A stretch of DNA of 30,419 nt from Trebouxia sp. TZW2008 (taxonomy: Eukaryota > Chlorophyta > Trebouxiophyceae > Trebouxiales > Trebouxiaceae), in NCBI GenBank assembly GCA_002118135.1, contig BDIU01000529.1, forward strand, positions 1-30,419. The letters are read 5' to 3'. This document shows positions 22,801 to 30,419 of the stretch, piece by piece. The notes under the pieces are model-generated. The model had not been told where the DNA came from and ran no database searches. It worked only from the letters and a program-made list of their open reading frames with translations. The stretch's first letter is position 1. Each line of letters starts with the position of its first letter. A program made the position numbers and the translations under genes.

Positions 22801-22924
22801 CAGCAATGCTGGATTTTCGCCTGGCAGGCTGTACAACAAGCAGCCAAGTAAGCAAGCGTCTGACAGGCCAGATGCTTCCCCAAAGAAGCGTCCTGCTGGC
22901 AGACCAAGGATCTGGATGTGCTGA
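16827..22924 (+). CDS. Gln/His-rich coiled-coil protein resembling CSPP1 (11 exons, about 815 aa)
   Basis: Exons 16827-16879, 17015-17144, 17204-17686, 18158-18616, 18994-19110, 19539-19698 (or to 19743), 20266-20454, 20746-20930, 21469-21585, 22079-22321 and 22613-22924 join in frame. Short basic coiled-coil blocks alternate with disordered Gln/His/Ser/Pro-rich stretches: VEEQAADAKRILKRERDALL near the start, EEKRWRENKQKQYARELDEQ (about 203-222), ARLLRERLLADLQEQ, EQRRRAEAARKAAEA and AELQAEQARLREV. The repeated K..YA.EL.EQ pattern and the N-terminal EEQ helix recall CSPP1, a spindle-pole and ciliary-base microtubule protein; this rests on pattern only. Residues 144-170 and 171-197 are a tandem 27-residue repeat. 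The C-terminus is polyglutamine-rich, then basic. Exon 1 is the least certain. TGTAA at 22986-22990 suits polyadenylation. Confidence 0.68.
17450..17611 (+). repeat. In-frame 81-base tandem duplication, two units
   Basis: Units 17450-17530 and 17531-17611 each encode 27 residues starting DGNSS, containing DAQPQ and ending GLMG.H. They lie in the third exon of the CSPP-like gene and have diverged mainly in the middle. Confidence 0.85.
19397..19460 (+). other. Possible alternative (mutually exclusive) exon 6a of the CSPP-like gene
   Basis: The stretch 19391-19425 copies the first 35 bases of exon 6 (19539-19573). Over the shared 11 codons (TEQRRRAEAAR) all five differences are synonymous third-base changes. 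An AG at 19395-19396 could serve as a phase-0 acceptor, and a GTAAAG donor at 19461 leaves phase 1. These are the same entry and exit phases as exon 6, so 6a could replace it. It would encode QRRRAEAARNIDD then AGKTVTYE. Confidence 0.45.
19656..19745 (+). repeat. 45-base tandem duplication with two in-frame splice donors
   Basis: Units 19656-19700 and 19701-19745 both encode KQHQHSLG followed by seven residues (RDNQPAG, WDDSPAG), and both end CAG/GT. The first donor (GTAAGC) is closer to consensus than the second (GTAGAC). Using the second adds exactly 15 residues without changing frame. Confidence 0.85.
21769..21846. repeat. 39-base tandem duplication in an intron
   Basis: Two adjacent units, both beginning GTGACTTGATGTA and holding ACCCCAAGTC near the end, lie in intron 9 of the CSPP-like gene. 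Confidence 0.85.
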
Positions 22925-22985
22925 GTAGTCTTCTTAAAAGACCAGAGCCTGGCAATGTTTTGTTATGAACGCAGTTGCATGTCAT

Positions 22986-22990
22986 TGTAA
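22986..22990 (+). terminator. TGTAA polyadenylation signal
   Basis: TGTAA 62 bases after the stop of the CSPP-like gene, the usual position for the green-algal signal. Confidence 0.6.
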
Positions 22991-23113
22991 CAGTCATCAA
23001 CAGTGAAGCGCCTGTGTCAGCGTATACAGCATCAATGTCGACCGACATACAGATTGGCGTGGAAAGAGGACAAGAGCGAACAGCTCCCGCTGCAAGCATG
23101 CAGTTCAGGTGCT

Positions 23114-23332
23114 TCACCTGATTACAACACGCTGTAAATCACCATTGCAACCGGACATTGCCTTCAATGACCATAGCTGATCAAATGTCAACTCTGTCCA
23201 GTCGGCAAGGGTCTGCCAGGTGTGGCATTGCCGCTCTGCAGCATAAACGACAACAAAATTTGCATGCTGATCAAGGATGTGCTCTACAACATTTTCATCA
23301 GCAATTGTGATGACTTTGAGCAACCCTATCAT
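23114..23332 (-). CDS. Possible small minus-strand gene or exon, 72 codons
   Basis: From the ATG at 23332 the minus strand reads MIGLLKVITIADENVVEHIL, then HANFVVVYAAERQC and ADWTELTFDQLW, to TGA at 23114. Its composition (Val, Asp, aromatic residues) is better than that of most chance frames here. A donor-like AG/GTGAAG overlaps the stop, so it could be one exon of a longer gene. It would be head-to-head with the ORP gene, 197 bases apart. No family was recognised and the splice phases of neighbouring candidates did not fit. Confidence 0.27.
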   Translation of the reverse strand: MIGLLKVITIADENVVEHILDQHANFVVVYAAERQCHTWQTLADWTELTFDQLWSLKAMSGCNGDLQRVVIR

Positions 23333-23529
23333 GCCGACTGCTTCGTATTAGGCGTTTCGAACAGTCGCAAGCGCTAGAAGGCACCTGCTTACTGAACAGA
23401 TCTGCAGGTCTGCTTTGACTGCGATACAGTCGCGCATGAGATAAGCCAGATGTATTGAGGCAGCTGCTGAGTGCCAGGAGCTGGTCGCGACTCCATCTGC
23501 GTCAAAGCTGCGCGGCCCGACCGGCCTGA

Positions 23530-26500
23530 ATGGCCGGGCATAATCGAGCCCCTTCGGAGGGCATATTTGGCACTTTTGCAGCATGGGGTGGAGCTGCGCT
23601 AGAGTACGCTTCGACTTCCATAAACAGGTAGTGATCTCGCATGCATCACTTGCTGGCGCCACTTGGCTTGCACATGGTCAAGCAACTTGAAGGCACCACC
23701 AAACCATTGTGCACGTGCCTCACGCAGCTTACTTGGCTACGAAGACTTGGAAGTCGTGAACCCAGATAGCACTGAAGCAGAACAGGCAACTGCTCCTGAT
23801 GAGACCGACGTGAGAGGCCTTTACCTGCAACTTAGTGTTAAATGTACTTGCTTGCCCTTGTTCTGATGCACAATATGCATTTACATTGTACAAAAGCTAG
23901 CTAATGAAGCAGTGTCTTGCCTGTCTGGCAACTTGCTAGTAGGCGCACCACAAGCCAAATGCATGCATGTCCTGATGTACATGAGATGCATTCAGTGGTG
24001 CTGCACATGGTCAGTTCAGGCCAGCTTGACATATTTGACCAAGCACGTGGATACTGTCGTGCTTCATGCTGCAGCAAAGACTACAAACGTATTCCAACTA
24101 CCGAGACTACATTGGGATGGACATCACATCTCTGGTAGCTCTGCCAGTGTGGATCATGATGCCCTTCTCAATGCTGCAAAACATCTCAGAAATTATGGAA
24201 TATACAGACAGGCTTGAAAAGGCTGCCAAGACTGAAGATCCCTACGAGAGGTCAGCTGCCATTGCTGCGTTCCATGACTGCCATTGCTGCATCCTTTGCA
24301 CCTGGCAGAGTTGTCATTCCCTGCGATTCGTTTTCTCAGCCAAGTGCTACTCACTGCACTGCTTGTATATATGCAAGTGCATGACAGTGATTGTGGTGTA
24401 TTTCTGTTGTTCAGGCTAGCGTGGGTGGTTGGATTCACGATGGGTCCATTCCCAGGCAATGAGCGCACATGGAAGCCCTTCAACCCCATTCTTGGAGAGA
24501 CATTTGAGCTGTCCATGAACAATGGGCTGCGATTTATTGCAGAGCAGGTACAGATGCCTAGCATTGGCAACCTCTTCAGCAGATTGTAGCTGTGAAGGCA
24601 TGCATTCTGAAGATTGCAGGGCCCTCATGGCCACAAGCAATCTGCATCATGTGACTGTTGGGACTGTCCAGCCCAGGCATAATTGCGCATCACATGGGAG
24701 GATGCACAGCTTCTGGTTCAGCAGCTCTGATATGACTCTGCTCATATCTGTCAGTCACAGGCTGTCAGCATGATCAGCAGTGAAATTGATGCTGAGTAGT
24801 CAAAGAAAGTGTGGCAGGCAGGGCATGTGGCAGACGCCAAAATGATTAGCTCATGCAGCGCTTGCCATCAGAGCATATATGCCCTTCAAAAAGCAGATAG
24901 GTTGATTTGCCTCATCATTGGCATGTCACGCACGTGAGAAACAGGAGTGTCATACACGTGTCATACCATGTCTGTAGGTGAGTCACCACCCCCCTGTAGG
25001 CGCAGCTCATGCAGAGAACAGGGACTGGGAGTATGACATGGTGTCAGCCCCCACCACCAAGTTCCTTGGCAACAGTATTGACATCTACCCAATAGGTGCG
25101 CAGGCTTTGCTTGCCAGATACTCCTGAAAGCAGACCGTAGTGGCATGCAATGTTTCCCCTTTGCAAATGGTCACATACAGCCAGGATTGGGACCACTGAC
25201 CCGTCAAAAGCAATGTCTGTTGCCTTCATATGCTGCAGCAATTACACAGGATGCCTGGCTGATGATTTGATGATGTCAGCAGAACTGCACTTGCCATCAG
25301 CGTGTCACATACCGCGCCTTAAGCAATTGAAACAGCTCCAGCATTGTTAGTATGTAGTTCACGCCTTGAAGCATGCATGCAGCTAACATCTCCAATGACA
25401 CAATAATGTGCCCACTGACAGCATCAACTGCAGGGCACACATATCAGATTGCAGAGCACATGCAAGGTGCTCTGACTGGTAATGCCCAACTGCAAAGCCA
25501 AATGCCCCTATCATGACCAGCCATGCAACCATGCGCCCTCTGACAGCGGCACCTGCAAAGCACATTTCAGACCTGGCATCTAAGTGTGCCATCTGCGTAT
25601 ACAAGCCTATGCTGACAGCCAGCGACGCATGCAGGGCGCACACGCATAAGGTTGAAGAGCACAGGGGAGGTGTTCTCCCTGGTGCCCCCCAACTGCAAGG
25701 CGCACAACTTGATTGTAGGGCGCACCTGGGTGGACAGCGCTGGTGACTACAGCCTGCTGAACGCCACAACTGGTGCCAAAGCCTCCATGTACTTCACGCC
25801 CTGCGGCTGGTTTGGTGCTGGACACCATGAGGTGTGTCAAGCACAGCAGCAGCCTTCTTTACAGCAGCACTACGTTTATGCTCTCTTTCTGTTACAGACC
25901 AGTCGCTCTGATCAACATTGCAGCAGCCCCCGTTAAGTCAGCATGGTGTCAAACTTCCCCTTGCATTGCAAACCAGTTTTGCCCAGAAGCGTGGTCCCTG
26001 TGTCAGATGCCAAGCATCAGCAAGTGCTGAAAAAATCAACTCCTGAGTGTCAGTCTCAGGCTGGTGCCCTGTCTGCATGCTGACATGCTGCGCTTTTGCT
26101 GTCTGAAAGGCCCTGATACAGCATGGAATGATCTGCAAACCATGTGCACCTTCAAAGGTCAAGAAGTCAATTGCCACTGACTCGCCATGCAGATCAATGG
26201 GCATGTGACAGATGAGGAAGGCAAGAAGAAGATCATTTTGAAAGGCAAGTGGGACAGCTTCCTCGATATGCAGAAGTGTGATGAGGAGGGAGTAGCCTTG
26301 CCAGGGGCAGAGCTTATACGACTGTGGACGGTGAGTCAGCCACCAAGTGCAAAAGAAACTGCTCTCTCCTTTTACCCAATGTTTAGTCATTCATGTCAAA
26401 CAAATCTTTAGGTCCCAAGCATGCACTCTGAGCACAGTACTGAAGTGAAACTATAGGTTTCCTGCAAATTTTGCTCATAAGATCAGAAGTACTGGCTGTT

Positions 26501-28718
26501 TGAAGCATGTAGAGTTTCCGTCTTGCTGGCTACTGTGTGCACTGGCACTACAAATCAGCAATGATGCAGCTGCTGTTGATGCTTGCCTGGCGCATTTGTG
26601 CTGGACAAAGAAGATTTGCAATGCAATCAAAGCCTTCCCTGCTGTTCTGAACCTGATGAGCAAGCGCAAATAAGTCAGAGCAAGTTTTGGCATCAACATC
26701 AGCTGTCAGTATGCTGCACCTCAAAAGCATGCTCATTCCCTGGAGTACCAATGCAACGGCAGCAAGCTGCAGCACTCATTTGCTGCACAGCCTACAGTTG
26801 GCAGCCGTAATGGAGCGTCACCCTTCGACATGACCGGTAGGTGCCATGTCATACCACCCACCTTGAGTGGGTCCCCTCCTATACCCAGTGATCTGTTTGT
26901 GCCCCACTAAGACCAGATCATCCTGGTGTATGCCATCTCAGCATGCAAATTGAAAGCAGCGTGTGCGACTAAGCTTGACTGCATTTCATGTAGCGTATTG
27001 AGATGCCGGCACAGGCAGACTAGTATGGCTGAGCACTCCTCTGCTGCTCAGCCACCACATGACATCACCTACCCTCCTAATCTTCTCTGACCTCTTCACA
27101 CTGGGTGGTATGGCAGCTGCTGCCTCCCACACCCAAGTCACACTCACCATCTCAAGACTCATGTGTGGTTGCTATATGCAATCACCATGTGCAGCCTCAA
27201 TATACATTCATAGTATGCAAGTCAAGAGTGGAATATGCAATTGCGCCTGTTGACATGCAGCGTACAGAGATGCCAGCTGAGGCAGACAAGTACGGCTTCA
27301 GCAGCTTTGCCCGCATGCTGATGAGCGGCAAAGGCCTGAATCCTCTGACTTCAGATTCCAGACGCAGGGCAGACAGAACAGCCCTTGAGGTGAGTTTGTC
27401 TCAACTCGCATGTTATGTTGCTCAATGATAGATTGTGCTGCCGCTATGAGTGCACCGTGCATCAAAAGCTTGCTGTTTTCCAAAAGGAAATTTGTGCGGG
27501 TGTTGAAGGAGCCACAACAACTCAATGATGTGTTGAAGCATGCTGACCAATGCCCAACACTTGTTTGGTGCATGGGGGCAAATGTCATGTTGGTGTGTGC
27601 TGTCTGGAAAAAACCTCAAGCTTTTGAAAGACATGGTGAGGAACACTTATTATGCCCTGTGATAATGATCATCATTGAAATGTTTATCTTTGCTGCAGTT
27701 GGGGGATCATGGGCAGGCTGGCCAGCACAAGTATCAGCTAGAAGAAGCACAACGGGCCGAAAAACGGGTAAGTCACCAGGACCAATATGATGCATCCTTA
27801 CCACTCGTGGTGCAAATTAGGTTCAAGAAAGCACTGCAATGGCAATTGATGCTCTGTGATTAGGCACCACTGCGACATGTTGTTGCCAGGGGCTTTGGTC
27901 AACTGCAGCGCCATAGAATGCCCTATTGTGTTCTGTGATTGATTGTTCAGACAGGGCAGCTTTGGGTGCTGCATTAGCAGAGCTGTGACAATGTTTGGCA
28001 TGTGCAAGACTGTTTCACTGTAGGGGTTTGCTGCATGGCTTGCATACATTGCAGCGTGGCATGCGCCTGCTATGAAAGACCCTTTCACTGCAAGCTGGTG
28101 AGGTGTACAGAACCAATCTAAACGCATTGTAAAAGCAATTGTCATCTGCTGCAGGAGCGTGAGAAGAAAGGAGATAAATGGGCTCCAAGGTTTTTCAGAC
28201 GCACACCAGAGAAGAAAGTGTTTTCAAACGAGTACTCAGATGAGCAATGCCCTATCTGGGAATTCAATGGCGAGTACCTGAAGTTGGAGCCGCGGCCTGC
28301 AACACCTGAAGGTGATAAACTTCACAGCATGTTCAGTGCACACTCATGTCCTATATACGATGACGCAAAACAGTGTGGAGCTTGGCTGGCTCATGACTTG
28401 CTATTTGCCAGTGCTTGTGTGGACACTCACAGCCTGCATGCCGTGATGCAGAGAATGCCTGAGTCTGACTGCTTCATGGCATGCTTCATGACCCTGCCTG
28501 TGTGTACATTCACCGCCTCTACGGCACGATGCAAAACATTGTGGATTCTGACTGCTTGCTGAGGTGCTTTAACAGAGCGATTTGCAGCACACATGTCAAT
28601 TGGCAACATGTTTGATGTTGTGCTTAAGCTGATGCCGTGCGGGCGTGTGTGTTGCGTAGGTGACTGTGCAGGGAAAGACTTCAACCCCTGGCAGTACCCG
28701 GAATTGCACAAGAAGTGA
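23530..28718 (+). CDS. Oxysterol-binding-related protein, plant ORP3 type (11 exons, 451 aa)
   Basis: Exons 23530-23627, 23728-23809, 24075-24250, 24415-24547, 24978-25095, 25635-25831, 26193-26330, 27261-27389, 27699-27767, 28155-28311 and 28660-28718 join in one frame. The protein is one ORD domain with no PH domain, ankyrin repeats or FFAT motif, as in short plant ORPs. Signatures: [12 protein letters not shown] (34-45), [29 protein letters not shown] (136-150), [19 protein letters not shown] with the His-His-Pro-Pro fingerprint (166-169), [40 protein letters not shown] and the end [12 protein letters not shown]. Lys368, Glu372 and Arg376 have the K-x3-E-x3-R spacing that holds the PI4P head group in yeast Osh4. 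ORPs exchange sterol or another lipid for PI4P between membranes. Exon 1 rests on the ATG at 23530, its phase and its N-terminal similarity to plant ORP3. Confidence 0.96.
25434..25505 (+). pseudogene. Decayed copy of the sixth ORP exon, in the intron before it
   Basis: The copy follows a CTGCAG acceptor, like the real exon 201 bases downstream. With a two-base gap it aligns to exon 25635-25831: GAGCACA, then GGTG, then CTGGT and CCCAACTGCAA are shared. The frame reads [23 protein letters not shown] where the real exon reads [20 protein letters not shown]. The stop and the gap mean that it cannot replace the real exon. Confidence 0.65.
26994..27035 (+). pseudogene. Decayed copy of the eighth ORP exon, in the intron before it
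   Basis: After a TAG acceptor the copy matches the first 36 bases of exon 27261-27389 at 29 positions. The frame reads RIEMPAQAD, then TAG, where the exon reads [11 protein letters not shown] second stop follows four codons later. It lies 267 bases upstream of the real exon. Confidence 0.65.
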
Positions 28719-29141
28719 GGAGCGTGCATTGTATTTGGCAGTTCTGCTGCTTGTTCTGATTGTGAGTGGGTCTTTTGAGTGCCAAAATGCTGTGCAACTG
28801 CAAGTGCACAGGTCCTTGCTCTGTCAAAGCTTTGGCAATCTCTTACACAGTCAGTTTTGTCTCTTGTTATCGTCATCTTGTACAAAAGCTTCAGGGGCAG
28901 CTAGACTGTTGCTTTCAAAACATACATCAGCACATGACAGTTCTTGCAAATTTTATAAATGAAATGGTGTTCAAAACTGTTACAGCAGGCTGTGCTGTTC
29001 AAAACTCACAAGTATGGCAATGTACCATGTCCTACATTGATAGGAGCTATACTTACTGATATACACGCTGGTACATGAACATTAAGCATTGACTGATTGC
29101 TGCTGCAAACCTATCAATGATATTGCTACAAGACAGTTTGG
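28719..29141. terminator. Convergent 3' region of the ORP gene and the 29142 gene
   Basis: No gene was found. A minus-strand TGTAA (TTACA at 28980-28984 on plus) lies about 160 bases after the stop of the minus-strand gene. No plus-strand TGTAA follows the ORP stop here. Confidence 0.5.
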
Positions 29142-29582
29142 CTAGTCATCGAAAAGCTCAGACTGACGAAAGTTTTCCCAGGCTGTTTGGTGCCACGAGT
29201 CTAGCTGCGCGAAACGAAAGTGGCCATCTTCCTCCACTACGTTGCTTGGGTCTGGAAGACTGGGCTTAGACATGCGCTGTTGCAGTACGCTGGCCCGACG
29301 TTGCTCCTCGGCTGCATTGGTGATGCGCCATTTTCCGAAACCAGACCATGGTGAATCGCTGCTTTCTCGCCACTGCTTGTATCCAGGCCACTGACCGCTT
29401 TCTTGGTTGGTCTTCAACTGCTGCACACGTTGCGTAAGAACAGCCAAGTCGGACGCATCAATCTGCCTCTGCGCTCTAGCACACAGGCGGTTTCGACTCC
29501 TATTTGAAGAACCGCCCTGTCGGAAGGTCAGAGATCGTACGGGGGCTGGAAGGGCGCAAAGTGCAACAGTGGTGGACTGCAT
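29142..29582 (-). CDS. Unrecognised, probably plastid-targeted protein (single exon, 146 aa)
   Basis: An uninterrupted frame runs from the ATG at 29582 to TAG at 29142, with higher G+C than its surroundings. The N-terminus (MQSTTVALCALPAPVRSLTF, then Ser/Asn/Arg-rich to about residue 37) looks like a chloroplast transit peptide: no acidic residue before about 42, many hydroxylated and Arg residues. Next comes a helix (ASDLAVLTQRVQQLKTN), a Trp-rich part with an imperfect repeat (QWPGYKQW, then PWSGFGKW), a basic helix (AAEEQRRASVLQQRM) and an acidic end (SELFDD). No membrane segment or known domain is seen, and I do not recognise the family. Plastid location is inferred from composition. It is the only intronless complete gene here. 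Confidence 0.75.
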   Translation of the reverse strand: MQSTTVALCALPAPVRSLTFRQGGSSNRSRNRLCARAQRQIDASDLAVLTQRVQQLKTNQESGQWPGYKQWRESSDSPWSGFGKWRITNAAEEQRRASVLQQRMSKPSLPDPSNVVEEDGHFRFAQLDSWHQTAWENFRQSELFDD

Positions 29583-30301
29583 TGCTGCTGTGTGCTTGGC
29601 GTTATCACAGAAGCAGGTAGGTGCGCTTGGAACGTCTGTTAGCGGGACTTATCAGTTCCGGAACTCCAGATAACAACGACATCAACGCGGGGCGCGTCCC
29701 GCGCGGCCTTGAGGCGCTGCCCCGCGTCCAAGGCCTATTCGTAAGCAGTGTTGGGTAATTAGGGTCTAAATTGGTCCCCTTCATAAATTGGGTTGGAGGT
29801 CAAGACCTGGCAGGGTCTTAGTCAGCGGTCTTTTAGGTTGTGAACGACTTGTCAAACCCTGGGCGAAATTGGCACGACCGAGACTACAGCACCACCTCGC
29901 GTCTGCGCAAGCGAAGATCGCCAAAACCAAACGGTTAGTGTCCAGTGCTGAAGCCAGGTGTTGCGCTTTGTCAGTGTCGTACTCGTGGCAGTTCAGCCTG
30001 CTATGGTTTGACTTGACTACCGCGATCTCAAGCCGTCCTGGCGGATACGACGCTCCCACCTTGCAACACCCATAGCCAAGATACGCTCTTCTGCTACTCA
30101 GGTACCGCCATTATTGTACTGATAGCACTGCACGCACTTGATGCGTGAGTGCCAGGTGTGCCTGCTGTGTCCTGCAACAACCTGACGTTTCAGTGAAGGC
30201 TCAATACTGCTGCTCTATTGGCATTGTGAGGTGCTGTGTGTTGCCTGACTTCATCACGTTTGTATGCTTCAGGTGGCAAGCCATCTCTGCTGTGAATAAC
30301 C
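29583..30301. promoter_or_regulatory. Divergent promoter region with GC-rich inverted repeats
   Basis: Lies between opposite-strand starts at 29582 and 30302. It has a perfect 12-base palindrome AGTTCCGGAACT at 29654-29665, containing TTCnnGAA as in heat-shock elements, about 75 bases upstream of the minus-strand ATG. A 9-base inverted repeat (ACGCGGGGC at 29685-29693, GCCCCGCGT at 29719-29727) follows. A 95-codon frame at 29788-30075 has no family signal and is not called. Confidence 0.45.
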
Positions 30302-30419
30302 ATGGACAGTCAGCTGGATGCAGTGCGGCACAGAATATGCAAGGCTGAAGACAAAATAGACAAAATCACGCAGGACCTGGCAGCTGCAGAGCAGGCAGGG
30401 AACAAGGGAAAAGAGAGAG
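30302..30419 (+). CDS. Start of a coiled-coil protein, cut by the window end
   Basis: From the ATG at 30302, 39 codons remain open to the edge: MDSQLDAVRHRICKAEDKI followed by DKITQDLAAAEQAGNKGKER. The heptad-like spacing of Leu/Ile/Val with many Lys, Glu and Asp predicts a coiled coil. From memory, many lineage-specific green-algal proteins begin with a similar helix (AEDKI..., then AAAE.AG), placed before unrelated C-terminal domains; that is a weak parallel. The main domain lies outside the window, so no function is given. Confidence 0.55.
   Translation, partial: MDSQLDAVRHRICKAEDKIDKITQDLAAAEQAGNKGKER

Noticed and set aside
22698..23117. 139-codon minus-strand frame rich in Ala and Cys
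   Set aside because: Antisense to the CAG-rich last exon of the CSPP-like gene; the Ala/Cys content is a by-product.
25383..25840. Two overlapping minus-strand frames similar to each other
   Set aside because: Their similarity (both hold AVG.HQ/YQ.EHL.CALQ) comes from the ORP exon and its upstream decayed copy on the plus strand.

Overview
The window looks like nuclear DNA of a green alga (Chlorophyta). Genes are dense, lie on both strands and are cut into many small exons by GT-AG introns that usually end in TGCAG or CAG. Several stop codons are followed within about 60-250 bases by TGTAA, the green-algal polyadenylation signal. The oxysterol-binding-related protein is of the land-plant ORP3 type. 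No prokaryotic operon, tRNA, rRNA, CRISPR array or intact transposon was seen. All gene models were built by hand from splice sites, reading phase and remembered family patterns; no database was searched.

Layout. 1-3189: exon fragments of one or two unrecognised + strand genes, a 17-unit CCCAYA hexamer array, and an exon-poor stretch with two strong hairpins. 3190-8602 (+): a 9-exon gene for a 478-residue, probably nuclear protein with a Tudor-like fold. 9624-10437 (-): a 4-exon DUF4258 protein with a membrane anchor. It is head-to-head with SSU72 (10912-12988, +), the RNA polymerase II CTD phosphatase. 13817-14572 (-): a 3-exon, probably plastid-targeted single-span membrane protein. 15136-16421 (-): a 4-exon EF-hand protein of the CIB/calcineurin-B group. 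It is head-to-head with a long glutamine-rich coiled-coil gene (16827-22924, +) that resembles the centriole/cilium protein CSPP1. 23530-28718 (+): a complete 11-exon oxysterol-binding-related protein. 29142-29582 (-): an intronless, probably plastid protein. 30302-30419 (+): the start of a coiled-coil protein running off the window.

The genes do not form one pathway; this is ordinary eukaryotic gene order. Three close divergent pairs (DUF4258/SSU72, CIB/CSPP-like, 29142/30302) probably share promoter regions. The most unusual theme is local exon duplication: partial copies of exons lie 100-500 bases upstream of the real exon in at least four places. One copy, in the CSPP-like gene, keeps reading frame and splice phase with only synonymous changes over its 11 clearest codons, so it may be a mutually exclusive exon. 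The same gene has a 45-base tandem duplication that carries its own second splice donor.
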